A stretch of DNA of 64,000 nucleotides from Streptomyces sp. NBC_01216 (lineage in GTDB: Bacteria > Actinomycetota > Actinomycetes > Streptomycetales > Streptomycetaceae), in assembly GCF_035994945.1 (NCBI RefSeq), contig NZ_CP108679.1, positions 81,946-145,945 of the forward strand, given 5' to 3'. Below the pieces are notes generated by a model. It was not told the DNA's origin and made no database searches. It saw nothing but the letters and a program-made list of their open reading frames with translations. The position numbers and the translations under genes were made by a program. Positions 46,738-55,300 of this stretch are shown here, piece after piece (within the stretch, counting starts at the first letter, position 1; every line of letters starts with the position of its first letter).

Positions 46738-47954
46738 GCGTTCTCCTGCCATCGGTGGCCCCAGGGACCCTTTTCGCTGACTTCCGCTTCGATCTTAAGC
46801 GACACAAGCAGCTTGAATCAACTCTAATTTTCAGTGGTTCAGCAGAACTTCGGGGCGTGGCTCGGGAGTGGAGATGCCACCCCGCCCTCGGCCGCCAGCC
46901 GCCACCCCGGCGTGGCCGCGGCCGCGGTTCCGGCCGGGCCGGTGGAGACACAGGAGACCGCATCGGCCGGCTACCGCCTGACTCTCGAAGCGCACCTCGC
47001 CGCCGTCGACCCCTCCCATCAGCGTCCCGCTGCGGTCGACGACGGCGACTCCCCCCGCATCCCCGCCCCTGCTCGGCCTTCGCCGACCACCGCACCCAGG
47101 CCCGCGAGGCCGCCTCCGCCGTCCAGGATGCCGCCATCCGCCGCGCCCGCGCCGAACGCGCCGGGTAGGCCGGTGCGGGCGCGGCTAACCCGGTGCAACC
47201 GCCCTGCGTCGACACCCGCGTCACTGTTCGAAGTTGATTATCTCGTCGCTGGACACGCGGAAATCTATATTGGCCGCAGTAGACATTGGGCAGTGGCGTG
47301 GCTATGGTTTCTCACGTAGCCCAGAAGGACAGCAGGGCCTGGCAGAGACGAACTGCCGGCAAGCAGCACCAGCAGTACAGGTAGTTGCAGTTCGCAGGAC
47401 GGTGCGGCGGTGAAGTTTCGAAGCCAGGGTTGTTGCAGGACGGCGACGGGACTGACGGCCGGACCGGGTGGCCCGCAGTGATCAGGGGCCGCCGGAAGCG
47501 GGACCGCGGTCACGGCAGATGCGGTACCCGCGAGTGCAGTACGCAGTACCCGCAGTGAAGTAGTGAGCAGTACCCCCGGTGAAGGCGTCGGCTGCGGACG
47601 CGCGCACCGGGAAGTTCGGCAGTGGGGTTCCAAGCCAGAGCAGACGCAGGACGGGCGACGGGGCTGGCTGCCGAAGAGCGACGCTGTCACAGGTCGTTCA
47701 GCAGTTCGCATCACCAGCAGTACGCATTACCCCGTATTAGGTAGTTGATTACCGAGGGAAGAACGGAGGAACGAAGCACCATCAGGATCGCCCGGACGGA
47801 AGTCTCGAGTCCGGGTACCGCAGGACATCGATAGTGAGGTGGTCTCCGGTCAAGCAACCGCGATCCCCGCACGCCCGACAGCAACTGGGTCGGGCAGGCG
47901 GACACAGAAGGCCGGCGCGGTATCAGGGTCGGCACGTGGTGTAGAAGTTCCTTC
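46738..47954. other. 1.2 kb without an intact gene; degenerate coding debris and short repeats
   Basis: 46940-47168 contains split frames (SAGYRLTLEAHLAAVDP, then DHRTQAREAASAVQDAAIRR to a stop at 47168) resembling a decayed small protein. From about 47370 to 47740 the word GCAGTAC or GCAGTTC recurs many times (for example 47369, 47535, 47543, 47573, 47716), as a loose short-repeat field. No RNA gene recognised. Confidence 0.45.
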
Positions 47955-47987
47955 GGGGCCCTGGTGCCGGTACGGCACCAGGGCCCC
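47955..47987. terminator. 14-bp-stem hairpin upstream of the MerR-type gene
   Basis: GGGGCCCTGGTGCC and its exact complement with a GGTAC loop, 26 bases before the ATG at 48014. It may end an upstream transcript or act as a leader attenuator. Confidence 0.7.
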
Positions 47988-48013
47988 TCCACGCGTTCCA
48001 GAGAGAGGTGCAG

Positions 48014-48124
48014 ATGACAGCAGACGACTCGTACGGCCGACTTGACGACGACGACTACCCCGCCTACACGATGGGCCGGGCCGCCGAAATGCTCGGCACC
48101 ACCCCCGCCTTCCTGCGGGCCCTA
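48014..48124 (+). pseudogene. MerR-type HTH regulator, 5' fragment cut by IS5
   Basis: ATG after GAGAGAGGTG encodes TADDSYGRLDDDDYPAYTM and then GRAAEMLGTTPAFLRAL. This is the acidic N-terminus and first HTH half of a MerR-like regulator common in Streptomyces. The IS5 element starts at 48125, and the sequence beyond the element is not the rest of the gene. The fragment is not functional. Confidence 0.8.
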
Positions 48125-49207
48125 GGTCCTGTCTGAAGTTCGGATCATGAGGGCGGTGTGATGCTGCGGAGCCAGAGCATCGCACCGCACAGGTGCAGTC
48201 CGGCTTCGTAGCTGGTTGGGGTCTTGTCGTAGCGGGTGGCGATGCCCCGCCAGTTTCGGAGACGGTTGATGCACCGCTCGACGGTGTTTCTCTCCTTGTA
48301 GAGCGCGGAGTCGTGGCTGACGGGGCGGCCTCCCTTGCGGCCTTTCTTCTTCCGGTTGGCGGCCTGGTCCTTCTTCTCCGGGATGACGGCCTTGATGTTG
48401 CGTTTGCGCAGGTGAGCACGGTTGCTGCGGGACGAGTACGCCTTGTCGCCGGCTATGGCGTCCGGCCGGGTCCTCGGGCGCCCGACCGGCCCGCGGACCT
48501 TCACCTTCTCCAGCACCGGGACGAACTGCGGACTGTCACCGCACTGCCCGGGCGTGAGCACGAACGCCAGCGGACGGCAGCGCCGGTCAGCCGCCAGATG
48601 AATCTTGCTGGTCAGCCCACCCCTCGAACGCCCCAGGTCAGCGGCGGTCAAGCGGATCCGGTACCGTCGGCGAACCCGGCGTCGCTCCTCGCGGGCGGGG
48701 TCCTCTTCCTGCCGGTCTTGCGGCTGTTGTCCTTCCACCAAACCCCCTTTTCGGCCTCGACAGCCGCCTCCAGGGCTGCCAGCTGCTCCGGATCCAGGAT
48801 CATCCCGGCGGCATGGTGGTGTGCCCGTGCTGTCGCCGAGTCCACGCTGACCAGCCCCAGGTCGACCTGGTCGCGGGCGGCAGCTTCCGCGATCACCATC
48901 TCCATCAGATTCTGGAAGATGCCCTGCTTCGCCCAGACCTGGAAGCGGTCGTAGGAACTCTGCCAGGGGCCGAACTCCTCCGGCAGGTCGCGCCACGGGC
49001 TGCCGGTCCGAAAGCGCCACATCGCCGCGTTGAAGTATTTCCGCAGGTCGGGGATAGGCCCGACCGCGGCGATCGGGAGATGGGGCTCAATCAGGGACCA
49101 CTGCTCGTCGGTGAGATCGCCTCGCGCCATGGCCACTTGACTACCAAGGACACCCCGTCGCGCGCAGGCGATCCCACACATTCATGATCTGGACTTCAGA
49201 CAGGACC
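48125..49207. mobile_element. IS5-family (IS427-group) insertion sequence, copy 2
   Basis: 1083 bp, same termini as copy 1 at 22237-23319 and same orientation, flanked by TA within CTAG. At least two base differences from copy 1 (in the orfB Thr/Ala codon near 48607 and near the right terminus). Confidence 0.9.
48145..49130 (-). CDS. IS5-family transposase in two overlapping frames (copy 2)
   Basis: Same two-frame arrangement as in copy 1, with one conservative difference in the second frame (KIHLAADRR in both; the preceding residue context SK is unchanged). The preserved frame overlap suggests programmed frameshifting. Probably active, as the copies are nearly identical. Confidence 0.87.
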
Positions 49208-49330
49208 TAGACGTACTTGTGCACGCCACGCCGGATCTGCATGTCCGTCAGCAACACGCACCGGCGCCCCACTTGGCTGAGCCAGGACGAGCTGGTGGGC
49301 GTGAGGTGCGTGTGGAAGCGCGGGTGTGCA
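49208..49330 (-). pseudogene. IS630-type transposase remnant
   Basis: The minus-strand frame reads PTSSSWLSQVGRRCVLLTDM and QIRRGVHKYV. This corresponds to the conserved SWLNQVERWF...QIRRGVH region near the C-terminus of one IS630 subgroup. Only about 40 codons remain. 49331-49517 beyond it holds nothing recognisable except the leader of the next gene. Confidence 0.6.
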
Positions 49331-49517
49331 AAGCAGCCACTTTTTTTTCTGGATGGATGAAACGTTTCGGCGAACCATCCGTAAAAAGCAGCATCCATGC
49401 CTAGCCGCATGTGCACCCGCGACGTGGTCGCTACAAGCGACTTGCTCACCACAGCACCCCCGCGGCATGGCCCCAACGCACCAATAGCCCAGCCAGCCTG
49501 ATCGGATTGGAGCAGAG

Positions 49518-51089
49518 GTGGCAACGAGGTACAGATGGCGCCATGGTGACATCGTCGCGCGCGCGGAAGAACTGGCTGCCGAGATCCATGCGACCGGCGG
49601 CGAGGAGCGCAGGGTGGTGGCTTTGGAGTGCGGTCGCGGACTGCCCTCGGTCGTTGCTCTGACGGCGGCGCTGCTGGCCGGACAGCTTCCGCTCCTAGGC
49701 TCCGGGGCCGACCCGGCTGGTCGGCGGGAGCGCCTGCGGGAGGTCGCGGGCGCGGCCCTCGTCGTCTCTACGTCTCCCGATGGCGAGCCCCTGGTCGCTC
49801 CCTGCGACGCGGCAGCCGCCGCCGTGGCTCCCTGGCCGCAGGCCGTGTACCTGGCAGTGACGTCGGGCACCATCGGCGAGCCCAAGGTCGCCCCCGTCAG
49901 CCGAGGGGTATTCGATTCTTACGTACGCGACATCCAGGACGCGTACGCGCTGACGGCGGAGGATCGCGTGCTGCAATTCGCACCGCCCGGGTTCGACGTC
50001 TTCGTGGAAGAGGTCATCCCGACCTTCCGTGCCGGGGCGACACTCGTGGTGCCCCCGTGGGAGCACGCGCCCACGGGGGAGCAGTTCCTCGGCTTCCTCG
50101 ACGCCGAGGCCGTCACCGTGGTCAACTTGCCGGGCTCCTACTGGATGGGCCTGGCCGAGTACCTGCGCTCGTCCGGGCGCGGTCTGCCCGCGTCGGTCCG
50201 CCTCGTCGTCGTCGGCAGCGAGCCCTGGGCTCGCACTCTGGCCGAGTGGGCGCGCGGGCGCTTTCCTGAGGTGAAGATGCTGAACGCTTACGGCACTTCC
50301 GAGGTAGCGCCGACCTGTTTCATTTTCGACTGCGAGGACCTGCCCAAGGCGTGCGCGTCCGTCGGCATCATCCCCATCGGCGGTCCACTGCCCTTCGTGC
50401 GCCATGAGGTCGTCCCGCAGCCCGACTCGCCGCACGGCCGCCTGCACCTTGCTGGGCAACCGCACTTCGGATCGGCGCAGTCCGCAATCGACAGCGGCGA
50501 CCTCGCCTCCCATGGCGCAGATGGGTTCGTCTATGTGCACGGACGCGCTGACCTCACCCGGTTGAAGCGCGGTGGTGTGACCGTGAACGCCGAGTCGCTC
50601 GCCGGAGCGGCGCGCGAGTGCTATGGAGTGCTGGGCGCGCTCGCACGATTGGACCGGAAGTCCGGCGCGCTCGTTCTCACCGTGCAGTCTACGGGAACCC
50701 CCGACACGGTGGCTCGGTTGGTCAGCGACCACCTGCGGACCGTCCTGCCACCTGCCTGGCTACCCGACCGCATCCAGGTTGCCTCGGGCCTGGCACAGGT
50801 CGCAGGCACCAAGTTGAGCACTGTCAGCGTCGAAGTGGAGCTGGAGTCCCTGGTCCGGGCCGCGTGGTCACGCCGTACCGCCTCCCACGCTGTCGATCCG
50901 CAGGCGGACTTCTTCGACACAGGCGGTGACTCGATCGGCGCGGTCCGGCTGTGCGCACAGCTCTCGGATGCCCTCGCGGAACGGGTGCCCGTCCAGCTGA
51001 TTTTCGCCAACTCCCGGTTCGCCGATTTCGTGGAAGCGGTCGGCGCGCTGCTGCGAAGCCGTAGCGACCGCCCGGAAGGCCGCGCGTAA
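49518..51089 (+). CDS. Adenylation-PCP didomain protein
   Basis: A 523-residue compact NRPS loading-type protein. Adenylation motifs: AVYLAVTSGTIGEPKVAPVS (A3), KMLNAYGTSEVAPT (A5), DSGDLASHG (A7), VHGRADLTRLKRGG (A8), and QVAGTKLS with the A10 Lys. A C-terminal carrier domain has Ser472 in DFFDTGGDSIGAVRL. GTG start with GGAG upstream. First gene of cluster 2; it should activate and hold one amino acid. The N-terminus is shorter than in typical A domains. Confidence 0.92.
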   Translation: MATRYRWRHGDIVARAEELAAEIHATGGEERRVVALECGRGLPSVVALTAALLAGQLPLLGSGADPAGRRERLREVAGAALVVSTSPDGEPLVAPCDAAAAAVAPWPQAVYLAVTSGTIGEPKVAPVSRGVFDSYVRDIQDAYALTAEDRVLQFAPPGFDVFVEEVIPTFRAGATLVVPPWEHAPTGEQFLGFLDAEAVTVVNLPGSYWMGLAEYLRSSGRGLPASVRLVVVGSEPWARTLAEWARGRFPEVKMLNAYGTSEVAPTCFIFDCEDLPKACASVGIIPIGGPLPFVRHEVVPQPDSPHGRLHLAGQPHFGSAQSAIDSGDLASHGADGFVYVHGRADLTRLKRGGVTVNAESLAGAARECYGVLGALARLDRKSGALVLTVQSTGTPDTVARLVSDHLRTVLPPAWLPDRIQVASGLAQVAGTKLSTVSVEVELESLVRAAWSRRTASHAVDPQADFFDTGGDSIGAVRLCAQLSDALAERVPVQLIFANSRFADFVEAVGALLRSRSDRPEGRA

Positions 51090-51120
51090 ACCATTCCCGG
51101 AAATCTTGGAGAGCAGTCCC

Positions 51121-51969
51121 ATGCCGATACCGAACGGCTTCACACCGTCCATCACTGTCCTGTCTGACCAGCCGGCGGTCTTCACGCCGCCCGACCTCAC
51201 GCTCACCGGTCTGCTGGGCCGGTTCCCGGGCCTTGCCGCAGCTGAGGCCATCTGCCTGACCGGCTCCACTGCAGCCGGATGGGCCAACCCCTTCAGCGAC
51301 GTGGATGTCTACGCCTTCGCTGACACGGTGCCCGATCTCCCGGTCGACGACACCATGGAGATGTGGCAGACCGCAGACCGCAGCGGTCTGACCTGCCAGC
51401 ACTGGATGGGACGCTACGGCGACTCGCGCATCGACCTCAAGATCTGGCCGACGGCCGCCCCGCGCCTGGCGCTCTCCCCCTATCTCACCGATGAGGAGCC
51501 GGAGTTCTTCGAGTCCAGCGAGACGGTGAAGGACTTCGTCTACCGCGCGTCGATCGCCCTGCCCCTCAAGGGAGAGGAGTTCTTCACCACCACGAGCAAA
51601 CTGATCGCATCCTCGTCCTACCAGCGGGCGCTGGGGCGGCTGAAGAAGTCAGTAGCGGAGAACCGGCTCACCGACGTGGCTGGCATGCTCCAGACCGGTG
51701 ACTGGATGAGCGCGCGGCTGGCCGCTTTGGCCGCGGCGGAGAGCGTCGCTGACTGTGCCATGATCATGGAGGGATCCCTCTGCCACAACCCCAAGTGGCT
51801 GCTGCGCCGCATCCAGGAGACTCCGTCGTCCGGGCTGACTGTCCAGGACTACCGCGCCGAAGTTCTGGAAGGGCCGCGACCGGACGAGTCCGAGGCCGAG
51901 TGCGCCCTGCGCATCGCGCACTGGGTCCGCCGCACCATCATCGCCGTCGAGCGGACAGTTCTCGGATGA
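51121..51969 (+). CDS. Nucleotidyltransferase-fold protein
   Basis: A 282-residue protein with the polymerase-beta-like motif CLTGSTAAGWANPFSDVDVY (GS at 48-49, metal-binding Asp60 and Asp62). The following RIDLKIWP supplies the third acidic position. ATG at 51121 has GGAGAG 7 bases upstream. The family adenylylates or nucleotidylates small molecules, including antibiotics. Here it overlaps the next gene (ATGA) and belongs to the biosynthetic operon. The substrate is unknown: intermediate activation or self-protection are both possible. Confidence 0.85.
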   Translation: MPIPNGFTPSITVLSDQPAVFTPPDLTLTGLLGRFPGLAAAEAICLTGSTAAGWANPFSDVDVYAFADTVPDLPVDDTMEMWQTADRSGLTCQHWMGRYGDSRIDLKIWPTAAPRLALSPYLTDEEPEFFESSETVKDFVYRASIALPLKGEEFFTTTSKLIASSSYQRALGRLKKSVAENRLTDVAGMLQTGDWMSARLAALAAAESVADCAMIMEGSLCHNPKWLLRRIQETPSSGLTVQDYRAEVLEGPRPDESEAECALRIAHWVRRTIIAVERTVLG

Positions 51970-52649
51970 GCGGCAACGCACCGGACATGCCCTCCGTACT
52001 CCCGCCACTCGAAGCGGTCATCGCCGGCTACCTCAGCGGCCACGTCCCGTATGGCCTCGCTGACGAGATCGTCTGGCGGGTTCCCACCCCCCGCTTCCAC
52101 CTCGACCTGGCGTACGCGCGCTTCCCCCGCGACGTGTGGAGCCGCACGTCCCGGCGCGGTTGGACCGTGCGGGTCAACAGCGATTTCCCGCAAGTGGTCC
52201 GGCACTGTGCGGACACCCCGCGGGCGGACTCCACCCCGTGGCTCACTCCCCGTCTCATTGCCCTTTACGCCGCCCTGCACGCTGCTGGCCTGGCCTGCTC
52301 GTTCGAGGTCTGGGACGGCGCGGAACTCGTGGCTGGTGAGTTCGGCGTAGTTGCCAGCGGCGTGTACTTCTGTGAGAGCAAGTTCCATCGGGCGAGCGGC
52401 GCGGGCAACCTCTCCACCGGAGCCGCGGTACTCACTCTGGCCGACGCGGGTTTCTCCGTGTACGACGCCCAGTACGGCCCCGACTACCTCCAGCGCTACT
52501 CAACCCACGGCCTCAAGCCCTTCGATGCGGACTACTTCCGGACCGCCCTAGCGCGCGCCGCGGCGAAACGCTTCCAACACTTCTGCGCAGGCGGCGGACA
52601 CATGGGGTTCGAAACACCGGTCCTGCCCCGATACTGCCCGTTCCGATAA
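51966..52649 (+). CDS. Leucyl/phenylalanyl-tRNA-protein transferase (Aat)-like enzyme
   Basis: A 227-residue protein. It matches the Aat pattern through PRFHLDLAYARFPRDVW, WTVRVNSDFPQVVRHCADTP, ALHAAGLACSFEVWDGAELV, GEFGVVASGVYFCESKFHRA and AGFSVYDAQYGPDYLQRYST. Housekeeping Aat moves Leu/Phe from tRNA to protein N-termini. A diverged member inside an NRPS/PKS operon, overlapping the nucleotidyltransferase gene, more likely transfers an amino acid from aminoacyl-tRNA to a biosynthetic amine. Confidence 0.88.
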   Translation: MSGNAPDMPSVLPPLEAVIAGYLSGHVPYGLADEIVWRVPTPRFHLDLAYARFPRDVWSRTSRRGWTVRVNSDFPQVVRHCADTPRADSTPWLTPRLIALYAALHAAGLACSFEVWDGAELVAGEFGVVASGVYFCESKFHRASGAGNLSTGAAVLTLADAGFSVYDAQYGPDYLQRYSTHGLKPFDADYFRTALARAAAKRFQHFCAGGGHMGFETPVLPRYCPFR

Positions 52650-52665
52650 TGAGGATGTCCACGTC

Positions 52666-55020
52666 ATGAACAACGGTGCAGAACCTGAGGTGAATTCGGT
52701 CGCCGTTATCGGGATGGCCTGCCGCTTTCCCGGAGCCGACGACCCGGGTGCGTTCTGGCGCAACCTGGTCGGCGGAGTTGAGTCGATCACTCGCGGCCCG
52801 GACAGCGGAACGTACATCCGTGCGGTCGGCAAGGTGCCCGGGACCGAGTTCTTCGACGCCGACTTCTTCCGCATACCACCGGTCGAGGCGACGGCTATGG
52901 ACCCGCAGACCCGAGTTCTGCTCGAACTCTCGGCTACGGCACTGGAAGACGCCGGCTACCTGGGCGAGCGCAAGTACGTGGTGGGCGTCTTCGCCGGGTC
53001 CGGTGAGAACACCTACTACAAGGAGCACGTCGCACCTGACGACGAGTTCTGCGAAAATCTCGGGGAACTGCGATTGGCGCTCGCCAACGAGAAGGACTTC
53101 CTAGCCCCGCGAATCGCGTTCAAGCTGGGTCTTGCGGGCCCGAGCGTGAGTGTTCAGGCGAGCTGTGCCACTGGCCTGACGGCGGTGACGCTAGCCTGCC
53201 AAGCCATCACGGCCGGTGACTGCGACCTCGCGATCGCCGGCGGCGTCAGCCTCCTACTGCCCGAGACGGACGGCTACCAGTACACCAAGGGTGGCATCAA
53301 CTCCGTGGACGGACGGTGTCGCGCCTTCGACCAACTGGCCTCCGGCCCGATCCCCGCGTCCGGCGCCGGCGCGGTGGTCCTCAAGCGCGACGCGCTCGCA
53401 CGCGCCGACGGCGACCACCGGTACGCCGTCGTCCGGGGCTGGGCGATTAACAGCGACGGAGGTTCCCGGGCAGGTTTCACCGTACCCAACGTCGCAGGCC
53501 AAGAAGCCGTCATACGGCGCGCGATGCAGCGCGCGGGCATCCGTCCGCGCGACGTCTCCTACATCGAGGCCCACGGCACGGGGACGCCGCTCGGTGACCC
53601 GGTGGAGATCGAGGCGCTCAGCCGGGTCTTCTCGTCCGACGACCGCGGTCCGGGAGCCTGCGCAATCGGCTCGGTGAAGACCAACATCGGCCACACCGAC
53701 GCAGCGGCCGGGATCGCTGGCCTGATCAAGGCGGTCCTCGCCGTCCGGACCGGGACCATCCCGGCCACCCTGCACTTCACCGAGCCGAACCCGGCAATCG
53801 ACTTTGTCGGCACTCCGTTCGCCGTGAACGTCACCGCGAGGCCGTGGCCAGAGAACGAGGCCGGACGGATCGCCGGAGTGAGTTCCTTCGGACTCGGCGG
53901 GACCAACGCACACGTCGTGGTCGCAGAGGCGTTCGAGCCAGAGTTGGGTGCCACGCGGCGCCTGCGGCACCTGCTGGTGCTCTCCGCGCGGGACGACGAG
54001 TCCCTCGGGCGAGCCAAGGTCCGGCTCGCCGATTGGTTCGATGACACCGCCGACCGATCGGAGCGGTATCTCGCCGACGCCGCCTACACCACGGCCGTCG
54101 CACGGACGCCTTACGCCGCTCGCTGGGCCGGGGCGTTCGGCACGGCCGAGGAAGCGGTTACAGCATTGCGGGAACCGCACTCGCCCGCTGCCCGCAGCAC
54201 GCGCCTGTCGCTGGCGGTACGGGGCCGCCCCGATGACTTGGTCGCCCTAGCCCAGCAGGAAGTGGCCGCTGAGCCGCTCGCACGGACCGCGCTCGACGAG
54301 TACGCCGAAGCCCTGGGGCTCGCGGCGGCAGACGACGTGTTCCGGCAGCTGCCCGCGCACGCAGCGGCCACTGTGGCCGTCCTGGTGTGCCTGCGCGCGC
54401 TGCACCTCGCCGGTGTACGGCTCGCCCGAGTGGACGCACCTGCGTGGGCGGCGCCGGCCGTCCACTGGATGCTCGCGGAGCGGCCCCTGGACGAGCTGCC
54501 CGCAGTGGTGGAGACCTGCCCGACCGACACGGCGGAGCAGCTGCAGGTGCCGGCTCCTGACTCCCTCGTGATCGGCCCTGACTACCACCTCGCGGGCGCC
54601 GTCGCCCACGCCTGGGCCCGGGGCGCCGCCGTCAACTGGACCCAGTACTACGGCGCGGAGCCGCGCAGGCGGGTGCCGCTGCCGACCTACCCCTTCGCCC
54701 GGCAGCGCTACTGGTTGGAAAAGAAGCCCCGCCGCACGTACACGCCAGAGGTGGCGGATACACCCGACAGCCGGTCGTCGAAGACCGTTGCCGACATTGT
54801 CGAAGCGGCCTGGCGCGGTGTGTTCGGGCTGGAAACGGTCGATCGGCACGCAGACTTCTTCGAGTTGGGCGGGGACTCCCTCACCTCCGTCGAGATAGGT
54901 GCGCGGCTCAACGAGGAGCTGGGCCTCTCGCTGCCGCTGGACCTGTCGTTCGAAGCCCCCACGATCGCGGCGATGATCGAGTTCATCGAGTCCTTCGAAA
55001 ACACCACCCGTCAGGAGTAG
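52666..55020 (+). CDS. Ketosynthase-(degenerate AT)-ACP protein
   Basis: A 784-residue PKS-like protein. The ketosynthase (residues 1-425) has a complete triad: Cys167 in SVQASCATGLTAV, His303 in EAHGTGTPLGDP, and His343 in VKTNIGHTDAAAG. Then a KS-AT linker (LLVLSARDDESLGRAKVRLA) and a shortened AT-like region without GQGSQ or GHSxG, ending in the usual post-AT linker VPLPTYPFARQRYWLE. A C-terminal carrier domain has Ser738 in FFELGGDSLTSVEIG. It probably extends the PCP-bound aminoacyl chain, with extender supplied in trans, or performs another Claisen-type step. Confidence 0.92.
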   Translation: MNNGAEPEVNSVAVIGMACRFPGADDPGAFWRNLVGGVESITRGPDSGTYIRAVGKVPGTEFFDADFFRIPPVEATAMDPQTRVLLELSATALEDAGYLGERKYVVGVFAGSGENTYYKEHVAPDDEFCENLGELRLALANEKDFLAPRIAFKLGLAGPSVSVQASCATGLTAVTLACQAITAGDCDLAIAGGVSLLLPETDGYQYTKGGINSVDGRCRAFDQLASGPIPASGAGAVVLKRDALARADGDHRYAVVRGWAINSDGGSRAGFTVPNVAGQEAVIRRAMQRAGIRPRDVSYIEAHGTGTPLGDPVEIEALSRVFSSDDRGPGACAIGSVKTNIGHTDAAAGIAGLIKAVLAVRTGTIPATLHFTEPNPAIDFVGTPFAVNVTARPWPENEAGRIAGVSSFGLGGTNAHVVVAEAFEPELGATRRLRHLLVLSARDDESLGRAKVRLADWFDDTADRSERYLADAAYTTAVARTPYAARWAGAFGTAEEAVTALREPHSPAARSTRLSLAVRGRPDDLVALAQQEVAAEPLARTALDEYAEALGLAAADDVFRQLPAHAAATVAVLVCLRALHLAGVRLARVDAPAWAAPAVHWMLAERPLDELPAVVETCPTDTAEQLQVPAPDSLVIGPDYHLAGAVAHAWARGAAVNWTQYYGAEPRRRVPLPTYPFARQRYWLEKKPRRTYTPEVADTPDSRSSKTVADIVEAAWRGVFGLETVDRHADFFELGGDSLTSVEIGARLNEELGLSLPLDLSFEAPTIAAMIEFIESFENTTRQE

Positions 55021-55024
55021 GCGC

Positions 55025-55300
55025 ATGAAGCCCAATCACGAAGAGGTTCTCGTCCGTGCCCTGGACGTCACCGTGCGGCGCGGTGAAGAGGAGGGTCTGC
55101 TTCTGGAGACGCTCGTTGGCCGCTACCTCCTCAACTCTGACGCGCGGGCGGTCTGGCAGCAGATCGACGGGCGCCGTTCGGTGCGGGAGGTCGCTGAGTC
55201 GGTGGCCGCGGCGCAGGGCGAACCGGTGAACGACCTGCACGAGCCGGTTGAAGCCATCTGCACGAGTCTGCTGGGTTTGCGGCTGGTGGAACGCTGGTGA
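55025..55300 (+). CDS. PqqD-like protein
   Basis: A 91-residue protein with the PqqD winged-helix pattern LLLETLVGRYLLNSDARAVW, DGRRSVREVAESVAA and ICTSLLGLRLVERW. PqqD-type domains bind leader peptides in RiPP pathways. No radical SAM partner or precursor peptide is encoded nearby, so here it may bind a protein or peptide partner within the NRPS/PKS system. It starts 5 bases after the KS gene and overlaps the next gene (GTGA). Confidence 0.85.
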   Translation: MKPNHEEVLVRALDVTVRRGEEEGLLLETLVGRYLLNSDARAVWQQIDGRRSVREVAESVAAAQGEPVNDLHEPVEAICTSLLGLRLVERW

